From: an uncultured Clostridia bacterium
Lineage (GTDB): Bacteria; Bacillota_A; Clostridia; TANB77; CAG-508
Reading direction: 5' to 3'
Length of the DNA stretch: 24,731 bases
Assembly: GCA_944392525.1 (NCBI GenBank)
Contig: CALXXB010000017.1
Coordinates: 1 to 24,731, forward strand
Shown here: positions 14,396-22,521 of the stretch, piece by piece
Numbering within the stretch: the first letter of the stretch is position 1
Layout of the letters: the number at the start of each line of letters is the position of its first letter
The notes under the pieces: model-generated
Databases searched by the model: none
Seen by the model: the letters and a program-made list of their open reading frames with translations, nothing else
What the model was told of the DNA's origin: nothing
Program-made: the position numbers and the translations under genes

Positions 14396-14437
14396 GCTTA
14401 TCCCCTAAGGATATTTCACTTAGGGGATAAGCTTTTT
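14394..14437 (+). terminator. Strong intrinsic terminator of the 13895 gene
   Basis: AAGCTTATCCCCTAAG (14394-14409) pairs perfectly with CTTAGGGGATAAGCTT (14419-14434), a 16-bp stem with a 9-base loop followed by TTT. The stem overlaps the TAA stop codon (14393-14395). It is among the strongest terminators in the window. Confidence 0.92.
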
Positions 14438-14488
14438 AAAAATAATTATAATAAAGTGGAAATCCTTGTAGTAAATAAAAAAAATCTG

Positions 14489-14497
14489 TGATATAAT
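14489..14497 (+). promoter_or_regulatory. Extended -10 promoter of polA
   Basis: TGATATAAT (14489-14497) gives TG, one base, then TATAAT. No good -35 box sits 17 bases upstream. Start would be near 14504, leaving a short leader before the RBS GTAGGAGG (14513-14520). Confidence 0.55.
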
Positions 14498-14527
14498 AAA
14501 AAAGATTTTTAAGTAGGAGGAAAAATT

Positions 14528-17236
14528 TTGGATAAATTCGTATTAGTAGATGGAAATAGTATAATGAATAGAGCATTTTATGGAATAATGGGAAGTAGGA
14601 TGCTTACAACGAAAGACGGAAAATATACAAACGCTGTATATGGATTTCTAGCTATATTATTTAAGTTATTAGAAGATGTAAATCCTAAATATATAGCAGT
14701 AGCATTTGACTTAAAAGCACCAACAGCAAGACATAAAATGTATGAAGGATATAAGGCGAATAGAAAAGGGATGCCAGATGAGCTTGCAGAACAAATGCCT
14801 ATGATTAAAGAAATTTTACGTGCAATGAATATAGATATAGTAGAAATGGAAGGTTATGAAGCTGATGATGTTTTAGGAACACTATCTTGTTATGGAGAAA
14901 AACAAGGATTAGACGTAGTAATATTATCAGGAGATAGAGATACTTTCCAACTAGCAACAGATAATGTAACAATTAGAATACCTCATACAAAAGCAGGAAA
15001 AAGCGAGACAGATGAATATAATAGAGAGAAAATAAAAGAAAAATATGGAATAGAACCAAAACAGTTAATAGAGGTAAAAGGACTTCAAGGAGATACATCA
15101 GACAATATTCCAGGAGTGCCAGGAGTAGGAGAAAAAACAGCTCTAAAACTAATACAAGAATATGGGTCAATTGATAATTTGTATAAAAAAATAGAAGCAG
15201 GAGAAGATGACTTAAGAGGAAAACAAAGAGAAAAAATAATAGAGAATAAAGATTTAGCAATTCTTTCTAGAACTTTAGGAACAATTAATGTAAATGTGCC
15301 AATAAAAGACGATTTAAATGATTTTAAAGTAGAAGAATGGGATAAAGAAAAAGTATTAGGAATATTTAAAGAGCTAAATTTTAATCGTTATATAGAACGT
15401 TTTAATTTAAAAGGAGAAAATGCTGAAACAGAAGGAAATAACAGTACTAAAGAATTATATAAAATAGTAGAAAAATCAGAAAAAGAAATATTAGACTATA
15501 TAAAAGAAACAAAAGAAATGATATTTTACTTTCTAACTAATAAAATAGAAGATGAAGATAAAATAATAAAAGAAAAAATAGTAGGAATGTCAATATATAA
15601 TAAGGAAAATAATGAGATTTATTATATAGAGTTAAAAGAAGGAGCTAAAGAGTTAAAAGACATTCTAGAAGATAATGAAATAAAGAAAGTAAGCATAGAT
15701 TTAAGTAAGGCATATATACTATTAAAACAAGAAGGATTAAATTTAAAAGGAATAGATTACGATATATCAATTGCATCATATATTTTAAATCCAACAGACA
15801 ATAAACTAAAAATAGAAGATTTAATGGCAAAATATTTAGAATTATATCTAGAAGAAATTTTAGGGGAAGAAGAAAAAGACACACAACAAATAAATTTATT
15901 TGATAATGTAGAGGAAAATAAAGAAGAAGAAAGAAAAAGAAAAGAAGCATGTATTTTTGCATATGCAATAGGAAAAATAAAGGAAATCACATTTAAAAAA
16001 TTAGAAGAAGTAAATTGTTTAGAGTTATTTTACAAAATAGATATGCCAACAGTAGAAGTATTATCAAATATGCAATGGAATGGTATGTATGTTGATAAAG
16101 AAGAATTAGAACAATTTGGAAAAGAGTTAACTGAAAAGCTAGAAACAATAACAAAGATAATTTATGAAATGGCAGGAGAAGAATTTAATATAAATTCAAC
16201 TAAACAATTAGGTGAAATTCTATTTGAAAAAATGAAGCTACCTGTCATTAAGAAAACTAAAAATGGTTATTCAACAGATGTAGATGTGTTAGAAAAACTA
16301 AAAAAGGAAGACCCTATAATAGAACAAATATTAGAATATAGACAGCTTATGAAATTGAATTCTACTTATGTAGAAGGATTAAAGCCATATATAAATCCCA
16401 AAACAAATAGAATTCACTCATTCTTCCATCAAACAATAACAGCAACAGGAAGAATAAGCTCAACTGAACCAAATCTTCAAAATATACCAACAAGATTTGA
16501 ATTAGGAAAAAGAGTAAGAAAAGTATTTAAACCAGAAAGTGGAAAAGTATATATTGATGCAGACTATTCACAAATAGAATTGAGAGTTTTAGCGTCAATA
16601 TCTGGAGATAAGCATATGATAGAAGCTTTTAAAGAGGGGCAAGATATTCATAAACAAGCTGCATCAAAAGTGTTTAAAACTCCAATTGATGAAGTAACAA
16701 AAGAGCAAAGAAGTAATGCAAAAGCAGTAAACTTTGGTATTGTTTATGGTATAAGTGATTTTGGCTTAGGAGAGCAATTAGGTATTGGAAGAAAGCAGGC
16801 AAAAAAATATATTGATGAATACTTAAGTGAATATTCTGGAATTAAGAATTTTATGGATAATATAAAAGAAGAAGCAAAAGAAAAAGGATATGTAGAAACA
16901 TTATTCCATAGAAGAAGATATATACCAGAATTAAAATCTAATAATTATATGGTAAGGCAATTTGGAGCAAGAGCAGCTATGAATACGCCTATACAAGGAA
17001 CAGCGGCAGATATAATGAAAATTGCCATGATAAAAGTATTTAAAGAAATTGAAAAAAGGGGATTAAAATCAAAAATAGTATTACAAGTACACGATGAAAT
17101 GATGTTGGAAACTCCAATTAATGAACAAGAGGAAATACAAGAAATAGTAAAAAATAGTATGGAAACAGCAGCTGAGTTAAAAGTACCTCTAATTGCAGAA
17201 TTGTCTGAAGCAGACAATTGGTATGATTGTAAGTAG
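14528..17236 (+). CDS. polA: DNA polymerase I
   Basis: Predicted 902 aa, starting at TTG 14528 after GTAGGAGG. It fills gaps and removes RNA primers in replication and repair. Residues 1 to about 290 form the 5'-3' nuclease (VDGNSIMNRAFYG, the acidic cluster EGYEADDVLG and GDRDTFQL, and the helix-hairpin-helix GVPGVGEKTA). The region about 310-480 is the 3'-5' exonuclease fold but lacks the catalytic DxE: where FDTETD is expected it reads MIFYFLTN, so proofreading is probably lost, as in other Gram-positive PolA. The polymerase domain (about 500-902) is intact: ATGRISSTEPNLQNIP, DADYSQIELRVLA, RSNAKAVNFGIVYG and VHDEMMLE. Confidence 0.97.
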   Translation: MDKFVLVDGNSIMNRAFYGIMGSRMLTTKDGKYTNAVYGFLAILFKLLEDVNPKYIAVAFDLKAPTARHKMYEGYKANRKGMPDELAEQMPMIKEILRAMNIDIVEMEGYEADDVLGTLSCYGEKQGLDVVILSGDRDTFQLATDNVTIRIPHTKAGKSETDEYNREKIKEKYGIEPKQLIEVKGLQGDTSDNIPGVPGVGEKTALKLIQEYGSIDNLYKKIEAGEDDLRGKQREKIIENKDLAILSRTLGTINVNVPIKDDLNDFKVEEWDKEKVLGIFKELNFNRYIERFNLKGENAETEGNNSTKELYKIVEKSEKEILDYIKETKEMIFYFLTNKIEDEDKIIKEKIVGMSIYNKENNEIYYIELKEGAKELKDILEDNEIKKVSIDLSKAYILLKQEGLNLKGIDYDISIASYILNPTDNKLKIEDLMAKYLELYLEEILGEEEKDTQQINLFDNVEENKEEERKRKEACIFAYAIGKIKEITFKKLEEVNCLELFYKIDMPTVEVLSNMQWNGMYVDKEELEQFGKELTEKLETITKIIYEMAGEEFNINSTKQLGEILFEKMKLPVIKKTKNGYSTDVDVLEKLKKEDPIIEQILEYRQLMKLNSTYVEGLKPYINPKTNRIHSFFHQTITATGRISSTEPNLQNIPTRFELGKRVRKVFKPESGKVYIDADYSQIELRVLASISGDKHMIEAFKEGQDIHKQAASKVFKTPIDEVTKEQRSNAKAVNFGIVYGISDFGLGEQLGIGRKQAKKYIDEYLSEYSGIKNFMDNIKEEAKEKGYVETLFHRRRYIPELKSNNYMVRQFGARAAMNTPIQGTAADIMKIAMIKVFKEIEKRGLKSKIVLQVHDEMMLETPINEQEEIQEIVKNSMETAAELKVPLIAELSEADNWYDCK

Positions 17237-17291
17237 TTTAGTCCAATTGGGGACGTCTTTTAAAGTGTATGACAAAGGAGAGAAAATAAAA

Positions 17292-17852
17292 GTGAAAAAT
17301 ATAAAGCTAGTTATTGCTATTGCAATAATTTTACTTGTTATTGTAGTTATTTTTATTTTTAAAGATAGAATACTAAAAGTAATGTACCCTAAAGCTTATC
17401 AAGAGATAGTTTCAACTTATGCAGAAAAATATGACGTAGAAGAAAATTTGGTATTTGCAGTAATTAAAGCAGAAAGCAATTTCGATGAAGAGGCTGTATC
17501 ACATAAAAATGCAATTGGACTAATGCAAATTATGGAAGAGACAGCAGATGATATTGCAACGACATATGGAATAGATATAGACCATGATAATATAAAAGAA
17601 TCAGTAGCAGATGTAAAAAACAATATAAATATAGGAACAAAGTATTTAAAAGTTTTGCTAGATAAGTATGGAAATAAAGAAGTTGCGGTAGCAGCATATA
17701 ATGCAGGAATTGGAACTGTTGATAATTGGATATCAAAAGATATAATTAAAGCAGATGGAAGTGATATTGAAAATATACCTTATAAAGAAACTAACAATTA
17801 TGTAAGGAAAATATTAAGAAATTATGAAATTTATCAAAGCATATATGAATAA
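17292..17852 (+). CDS. Membrane-anchored lytic transglycosylase (Slt family)
   Basis: Predicted 186 aa. GTG 17292 is chosen because AAAGGAGAG lies upstream; a longer in-frame version from 17193 would overlap the end of polA and lacks an RBS. An N-terminal membrane helix (about residues 4-23) anchors it outside. The catalytic domain has the glutamate in AVIKAESNF, then the conserved IGLMQIMEETA, the NIGTKYLKVLL helix and AVAAYNAGIGTVDNW. The enzyme cleaves peptidoglycan glycan strands with 1,6-anhydro ring formation, as in cell-wall turnover or spore-related remodelling. It is directly downstream of polA, probably on the same transcript. Confidence 0.9.
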   Translation: MKNIKLVIAIAIILLVIVVIFIFKDRILKVMYPKAYQEIVSTYAEKYDVEENLVFAVIKAESNFDEEAVSHKNAIGLMQIMEETADDIATTYGIDIDHDNIKESVADVKNNINIGTKYLKVLLDKYGNKEVAVAAYNAGIGTVDNWISKDIIKADGSDIENIPYKETNNYVRKILRNYEIYQSIYE

Positions 17853-17912
17853 CTAGACAAATGATGAAAAATGAAATAAAATAGAATGCGAAAAGTAGAA
17901 GGAGAAGTTAAT

Positions 17913-19157
17913 ATGCTATTAGAACAATTACTATTTATATTTGTTTCATTCGCAATATTTGTGTATATGTTTTTTAGAATGATAAAAAGAAATGACACTA
18001 GTTATGTGGCTATTTTGGTATTAGAAGCAATGGGAATAGCTCTTAATTTCCTTGAGGTTTTATTTGATATAAAATTAAATGTGTTTTTTATGATTTTAAA
18101 ATATGTATTAGCAGTATTAATACCAATAGTAATTATCATATTAGAAAAACAAGGAATATATTTGTATGAAGCAATTAATTTAACTAAAGCTAAAATTTGT
18201 CTATTATTTAAGGATAATAAAAAGGCAAAGGATGCTTTGCTTAGTTTACTTGATAAAAACAAAGATAGTTATAAAGCCCATAAGATGCTTGCGGAGATTT
18301 ACGAAAAAGAAGGTGGAATGAGAAAGGCGATAGATGAATATGTACAAGCAATTGATTTAGATAAGCAAGATTATGATTCTTATTATAAAGTAGCGGAATT
18401 GTTAAATGGTTTGGATAAAAAAGATGAAGCAGCTGAAATGTTATTTAATTTATTAAATAAAAAACCAGATACATATGAAGCGTCTATGTTATTAGGAGAT
18501 ATTTTAATTGATACTGAAATGTATAAAGAGGCAGTGAATGTATATCAAGAGGCATTAAAATATAATCCATATAGTTATGATATAAATTATAATCTTGGAA
18601 TCGCTTATACAATGCTTAATGATTTTCAAAGTGCAAAGACTTGTTATGAAAAAGCAGCTGAAATTAATAGTCTTGCATATGCGTTGAAATATGATTTGGC
18701 TGAAATTGCTCTTATTTACAAAGACATAGAAGAGGCTGAAAAGAAGTTTTTAGAAGCTGTGAATGAAGAAGAACTTTCAGCAGATAGTTATTATGAACTA
18801 TCTAAAATATCATTAATCAAAAATGATAAAGATACAGCTATAAAATATATAAATACGGCAATAGATATAGATAGCAAGAAGATTGTAGATAAGGTAAAGA
18901 AAGAGCCTATTTTTATACCAATAATGGCTAGAATTTCAATTCCATTTAATTTAGAAAACAAAGAACAAGATGAAAAAGGAAAATTAAGTAAAAAAGAAAT
19001 AAAAGTAAAAGAACATTTAGAAGAAATGTCTGAAATTACAAGACACTTAAGTTATAATGATATTGATTTGTTAAAGAAAAATAGAAAAGAAAAAATGGAA
19101 AATAAGAAAATGCAAGAACAAGAAGGAAAAGAAAAACATATAGAAAGACAAGATTAA
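17913..19157 (+). CDS. Membrane TPR protein
   Basis: Predicted 414 aa. ATG 17913 is chosen because AGAAGGAGAAG precedes it; the in-frame ATG at 17886 lacks an RBS. Three hydrophobic helices lie in residues 1-77, then a cytoplasmic region with about six tetratricopeptide repeats (about 105-320; for example AHKMLAEIYEKEGGMRKAIDEY and INYNLGIAYTMLNDFQSAKTCYEKA). The last 80 residues are highly charged. TPRs bind partner proteins; the gene gives no clue which. It sits after the transglycosylase and before dpaA, so an envelope- or sporulation-related scaffold is possible but not shown. Confidence 0.82.
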   Translation: MLLEQLLFIFVSFAIFVYMFFRMIKRNDTSYVAILVLEAMGIALNFLEVLFDIKLNVFFMILKYVLAVLIPIVIIILEKQGIYLYEAINLTKAKICLLFKDNKKAKDALLSLLDKNKDSYKAHKMLAEIYEKEGGMRKAIDEYVQAIDLDKQDYDSYYKVAELLNGLDKKDEAAEMLFNLLNKKPDTYEASMLLGDILIDTEMYKEAVNVYQEALKYNPYSYDINYNLGIAYTMLNDFQSAKTCYEKAAEINSLAYALKYDLAEIALIYKDIEEAEKKFLEAVNEEELSADSYYELSKISLIKNDKDTAIKYINTAIDIDSKKIVDKVKKEPIFIPIMARISIPFNLENKEQDEKGKLSKKEIKVKEHLEEMSEITRHLSYNDIDLLKKNRKEKMENKKMQEQEGKEKHIERQD

Positions 19158-19212
19158 AAAAGGACTCATAAAATTCCTAAAATTCAATATAATAATCATA
19201 AGGAGGGATTTT

Positions 19213-20094
19213 ATGAGTACAAATTTTGCTATAATTGGTGGAGATTTAAGAATAATAAAACTTGCAAAGATGTTAGCGGATGAAGGAAATATGGTATATA
19301 CTTTTGGATTAGAGAAAGCTGAAGAATTGAAAGGACAAGAAAATATTATCTTTACTGAAAAATTGAGCAAGGCTATTCCAGAAGATGTAGAAGTAGTAAT
19401 AGGACCAATACCTTTTTCGAGTAATGGAATAAATATTAATGCACCATTTAGTGATACAGAAATATCTATAAGAGAACTTGTTCATTATTTAAATGCAAAA
19501 ATATTAATTGCTGGAAGTATTATGCCAGAAGTATATAATATGGCAAATGATGAATATGTTGAAATAATAGATATTATGAAAAGAGAAGAACTAGCTGTGC
19601 TAAACACAATTTCAACAGCAGAAGGTGCAATAGAAATTGCTATATCAAATACTAATAAAATAATACATGGAAGTAAGGTATTAATATTAGGTTTTGGTAG
19701 AATAGGAAAAGTATTAGCAAGAAAGATGGCAGGGTTATCGGCTAAAGTTACATGTGCAGCAAGAAAAGATGAAGATTTAGCTTGGATAAGGGCATATGGT
19801 CATAATGAAACTAATATAAATACTTTAGGAGAAAATTTAGGAGAATTTGATATAATAATAAATACTGTTCCGCATTTGATTTTAAATAAAGAAAGACTAC
19901 AGTATGTTAGAGAAGATTGCTTATTAATAGATTTAGCATCTAATCCAGGAGGAATTGACAAAAAAGAAACTAAAGAAAGAAATTTAAAATTAATATGGGC
20001 GTTAGCACTTCCTGGAAAAGTAGCACCAGTAACAACAGCGGAATTTATAAAAGATACAATATATAATATATTAAAAGAAGTATATAAAAAATAA
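19213..20094 (+). CDS. dpaA: Dipicolinate synthase subunit A (DpaA/SpoVFA)
   Basis: Predicted 293 aa, ATG 19213 after AAGGAGGG. With subunit B it oxidises dihydrodipicolinate-pathway intermediates to dipicolinic acid, the calcium chelator of the spore core. Seen: the N-terminal NFAIIGGDLRIIKLAKMLADEG, the middle GPIPFSSNGININAPF that typifies the family, the NAD(P)-binding loop VLILGFGRIGKVLA, and INTVPHLILNKERL. It marks the organism as a spore former. The partner dpaB normally follows directly but is not here; the next gene is uppP. A weak -10-like TATAAT at 19188-19193 lies too close to the RBS for confidence. Confidence 0.9.
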   Translation: MSTNFAIIGGDLRIIKLAKMLADEGNMVYTFGLEKAEELKGQENIIFTEKLSKAIPEDVEVVIGPIPFSSNGININAPFSDTEISIRELVHYLNAKILIAGSIMPEVYNMANDEYVEIIDIMKREELAVLNTISTAEGAIEIAISNTNKIIHGSKVLILGFGRIGKVLARKMAGLSAKVTCAARKDEDLAWIRAYGHNETNINTLGENLGEFDIIINTVPHLILNKERLQYVREDCLLIDLASNPGGIDKKETKERNLKLIWALALPGKVAPVTTAEFIKDTIYNILKEVYKK

Positions 20095-20115
20095 ACAAAG
20101 GAAGGAAGAAATGAT

Positions 20116-20970
20116 ATGGGATTAGAGCTTTTAAAAGCAGGTGTATTTGGAGTTATAGAAGGAATTACAGAATGGTTGCCAATTAGTAGTACAGGACATT
20201 TGATTTTAGCAGAACAATTTATAAAGTTTAATGAGGTTTCACCAGAATTTTGGAGTATGTTCCAAGTTGTTATTCAATTTGGTGCCATTCTAGCAGTTGT
20301 TCTTTTGTATTTTAAGAAAATTTGGCCTTTTACTAAAAATAAAGAAAAGGTAATTAAGAAGACGGGAATTTTATCTTATTTTAATAAAGATATAATGAAT
20401 TTATGGGGAAAAATACTAGTAGGTTGTATACCAGCGGCTGTTATTGGATTGCTTTTCGATGAAGTTTTTGAGGCTTTGTTTTACAATCCAGTTTGTATAG
20501 CGATTGCTTTGATTATTTTTGGTATAGCGTTTATTGTAATAGAAAATTGGAACAAGAGTAGAAGAGCAAAGGTAAAGGAAACTAGTAAAGAGATTACATA
20601 TAAAGATGCATTTTTAATTGGAATATTCCAATTAATTGCAGCAATATTCCCAGGTACATCACGTTCAGGTGCAACAATCATTGGTGGATTATTAATAGGT
20701 CTATCTAGACCAAATGCAGCCGAATTTACATTTTACTTAGCAATTCCAACAATGCTTGGTGCAAGTTTATTAAAATTAGTTAAGTTTGGATTTGGATTTA
20801 CAGGAATAGAAATAGCAGTATTACTTGTTGGAATGTTAGTTTCATTCTTAGTTTCTGTTGCAATTATTAAATTCTTAATGAATTATATTAAAAAACATGA
20901 CTTCAAAGTATTCGGATATTATAGAATAATACTTGGAATTATAGTTTTAGCATATTTCTTTATGGTATAA
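20116..20970 (+). CDS. uppP: Undecaprenyl-diphosphatase (UppP/BacA)
   Basis: Predicted 284 aa, ATG 20116 after GGAAGGAAG. It recycles the cell-wall lipid carrier by dephosphorylating undecaprenyl diphosphate at the membrane and contributes to bacitracin tolerance. The two catalytic motifs are seen: GVIEGITEWLPISSTGHLIL (residues about 12-31) and PGTSRSGATIIGGLLIG in the second half, each between membrane helices. About eight helices in total, normal length. Its transcript ends at the hairpin 20975-21002. Confidence 0.96.
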   Translation: MGLELLKAGVFGVIEGITEWLPISSTGHLILAEQFIKFNEVSPEFWSMFQVVIQFGAILAVVLLYFKKIWPFTKNKEKVIKKTGILSYFNKDIMNLWGKILVGCIPAAVIGLLFDEVFEALFYNPVCIAIALIIFGIAFIVIENWNKSRRAKVKETSKEITYKDAFLIGIFQLIAAIFPGTSRSGATIIGGLLIGLSRPNAAEFTFYLAIPTMLGASLLKLVKFGFGFTGIEIAVLLVGMLVSFLVSVAIIKFLMNYIKKHDFKVFGYYRIILGIIVLAYFFMV

Positions 20971-20974
20971 AAAG

Positions 20975-21005
20975 AACGAGCTCGCAAGATTGCGGGCTCG
21001 TTTTG
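20975..21005. terminator. Bidirectional intrinsic terminator between uppP and the 21008 gene
   Basis: AACGAGCTCGCA (20975-20986) pairs with TGCGGGCTCGTT (20991-21002), one wobble, loop AGAT. TTTT follows on the plus strand, and CTTTTT follows on the minus strand, so it can end both uppP and the convergent gene. Confidence 0.85.
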
Positions 21006-21007
21006 AC

Positions 21008-21442
21008 TCATGCGTTCTCTTCTTCAGAGTCACTTCCTCGAAAATACTGCTCATCAAGAAAATTGAAAGCAGAGATAATCGCTCCTATAGTATCCATACA
21101 TCCGAGGGAGTATGAAACGTTCCAAAGCTGATCATCTTTATCAAGGTCATTCAATTGTTCTGTAATTTCTATCTGCTTTTCCTCACATTGCTCTTTTAAA
21201 TCAGAAAGTATGAGATCATAGTTATGACGATTCATAAGATAGCCCATAATAGCACCATCTAAAAATCCTGATTTATGAGCAGAGAGAGAAATAATCATCA
21301 CAAAGTTGAAGCAGATGACTACAGATAAAATACTCAACAAGAGTGTTGGGAGCCCTGTAGCCCAAAGAAGTTGCAAAACAATGAGAAGGATGATTCCGAA
21401 GAACATAGAAGTTGGCACGATGTCCTTCATGCTTTTTGACAT
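21008..21442 (-). CDS. Unrecognised small protein with two membrane helices
   Basis: Predicted 144 aa. The start is ATG at 21442-21440, because AGGAGG (21457-21452) lies 9 bases upstream; an in-frame upstream version to 21514 overlaps the promoter. Two membrane helices (about residues 10-55: IILLIVLQLLWATGLPTLLL and VVICFNFVMIISL) are followed by a soluble acidic helical region of about 85 residues containing EEKQIEITEQLNDLDKDDQ. I do not recognise the family. Codon use is less AT-rich than in uppP and murB, like the other genes of this cluster. It ends in the shared terminator with uppP. Confidence 0.7.
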   Translation of the reverse strand: MSKSMKDIVPTSMFFGIILLIVLQLLWATGLPTLLLSILSVVICFNFVMIISLSAHKSGFLDGAIMGYLMNRHNYDLILSDLKEQCEEKQIEITEQLNDLDKDDQLWNVSYSLGCMDTIGAIISAFNFLDEQYFRGSDSEEENA

Positions 21443-21485
21443 TTCGTCAAGCCTCCTAAGTTGAGGTTTACAATACACGATAAAT

Positions 21486-21514
21486 ATTATATAACATTTT
21501 GTGTGAAAATACAA
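21486..21514 (-). promoter_or_regulatory. Promoter of the 21008 gene
   Basis: On the minus strand: TTGTAT (21514-21509), a 17-base spacer and TATAAT (21491-21486). The leader to the ATG at 21442 is about 40 bases. Confidence 0.75.
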
Positions 21515-21544
21515 ATTTATATGGTCTAGAATTATATTGAAGTA

Positions 21545-21573
21545 TTGAAAAGTTATGTAAATTGTATTATAAT
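21545..21573 (+). promoter_or_regulatory. Promoter of the 21660 small gene, divergent from the 21008 gene
   Basis: TTGAAA (21545-21550), a 17-base spacer and TATAAT (21568-21573). The -35/-10 sequences and spacing are identical to those at 13821-13849. The roughly 80-base leader can form CTCG/CGAG (21596-21599 with 21609-21612), or alternatively TCTCG with CGAGA (21595-21599 with 21644-21648) next to the RBS, so leader-based control is possible. Confidence 0.8.
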
Positions 21574-21659
21574 AATGTCACAAAATCTTTGTAATCTCGT
21601 TTTTTCAGCGAGTGTATATAGCAACTGGTAAAAAGACTATTTTCGAGAGAGGAGAAAAA

Positions 21660-21866
21660 ATGGCTAAGAATCTGCAAACAAGTTCGGACGAGCTTTTAAA
21701 TGAACGTTCAAAGCTCCAACGGAGTGCAAGAGTGCTTCAGGGTTTGCTAAATGAGTTTGCAGCAAGCTCGAATGGTACGGCACATGACTATGATGTCTTG
21801 TGTGACCTTGCAGCAGACTTGGCAGCTATCTATGCGCAACTAAGAGTTATTGCGTTTCAGATTTGA
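21660..21866 (+). CDS. Unrecognised 68-aa helical protein
   Basis: ATG 21660 follows GAGAGGAG; the longer in-frame version from 21612 lacks an RBS. The protein is soluble, probably two helices: SSDELLNERSKLQRSARVLQ, then HDYDVLCDLAADLAAIYAQLRVIAF. No motif is recognised; a coiled-coil pair or small protein-binding unit is possible. Codon use is less AT-rich than the chromosome around it (GAG, CTG, GAC, CGG). It has its own promoter and terminator, like the 13895 gene. Confidence 0.7.
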   Translation: MAKNLQTSSDELLNERSKLQRSARVLQGLLNEFAASSNGTAHDYDVLCDLAADLAAIYAQLRVIAFQI

Positions 21867-21894
21867 TTAGCTACAAGTCAAATAGCCAAAAAAG

Positions 21895-21922
21895 AAGGCA
21901 CCCCGAGTTTGGGGTGCCTTTG
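21895..21922. terminator. Bidirectional terminator between the 21660 and 21926 genes
   Basis: AAGGCACCCC (21895-21904), loop GAGTTT, GGGGTGCCTT (21911-21920), a perfect 10-bp GC-rich stem. The minus strand continues CTTTTTT, ideal for ending the 21926 gene; the plus strand has a shorter T run. Confidence 0.9.
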
Positions 21923-21925
21923 GTA

Positions 21926-22270
21926 TTACTCGACTTCAGCATCTACTTCAATGATGTTTTCATCAGGATGAAGTTGGGAGGAATCTATATCATGATTAAA
22001 TAAGAAATCATAATAATCTTCACGCCTTTGGTGAACTCTTCCCAAATTATATCCAAATTCAAAGCCATTATCATAATCATTTGCATGCTCTCGTAGTGCT
22101 TGATAGTAGCCTAGGTTGAAGAAAATCACATATATTATGCCGAAAGCTATGCAAAAGAGCAGATTGCTGATAACCATACCTAAAGAAAATCCTTCAGATA
22201 TTGTTTCAACAATAATTCTGAAAACGAAGACACAAAAGAGACCTATGATAATACCTTTATACTTCGACAT
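21926..22270 (-). CDS. Unrecognised small membrane protein, second gene of a two-gene unit
   Basis: Predicted 114 aa, ATG at 22270-22268, with RBS AGGAGG (22287-22282) overlapping the end of the preceding gene. Two membrane helices (residues about 5-24 and 31-53) are followed by an acidic, aromatic C-terminal tail (YDNGFEFGYNLGRVHQRREDYYDFLF). I do not recognise the family. Composition is less AT-rich than its surroundings. The overlap with the upstream 58-aa gene implies co-translation and joint function. Confidence 0.7.
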   Translation of the reverse strand: MSKYKGIIIGLFCVFVFRIIVETISEGFSLGMVISNLLFCIAFGIIYVIFFNLGYYQALREHANDYDNGFEFGYNLGRVHQRREDYYDFLFNHDIDSSQLHPDENIIEVDAEVE

Positions 22271-22275
22271 ATGTG

Positions 22276-22452
22276 TCAGTACCTCCTATTTGGCTTTACT
22301 TTGCTCATATCTGACTTAGTCCTAGTGAAAACTTCAGAAGCGTTCTTGTATCCTTTCTCGTAGCCTTTGATAAGTCCCATCTGATATAGAATGAAGCTAG
22401 TTGTAACACAAACAAAGCCACTCATGACAAGAAAGTGTACCTTTTGCTTCAT
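22276..22452 (-). CDS. Unrecognised 58-aa single-pass membrane protein
   Basis: A small gene: ATG at 22452-22450, TGA at 22278-22276, preceded by AAGGAGG (22466-22460). The product starts MKQKVHFLVMSGFVCVTTSF, one membrane helix (about residues 6-24), then a basic tail with GYEKGYKNASEVFTR and KVKPNRRY. Its stop lies 5 bases before the next ATG and its end contains the RBS of that gene. It is too short for many gene finders. No function is recognised, but a strong RBS, promoter and tight overlap make it convincing. Confidence 0.7.
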   Translation of the reverse strand: MKQKVHFLVMSGFVCVTTSFILYQMGLIKGYEKGYKNASEVFTRTKSDMSKVKPNRRY

Positions 22453-22491
22453 TGTAAAACCTCCTTAAATAGAGAGTACAAGCGTGCATAT

Positions 22492-22520
22492 ATTATAACA
22501 TATTTAGGTTAAAAAGTAAA
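22492..22520 (-). promoter_or_regulatory. Promoter of the 22276/21926 unit
   Basis: On the minus strand: TTTACT (22520-22515), a 17-base spacer and TATAAT (22497-22492), with TG one base upstream of the -10. It begins directly after the stop of the 22522 gene. Confidence 0.75.
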
Positions 22521-22521
22521 A

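Noticed and set aside
17193..17291. Longer N terminus of the transglycosylase overlapping polA
   Set aside because: No RBS at 17193, and GTG 17292 is followed directly by a membrane anchor and preceded by AAAGGAGAG.
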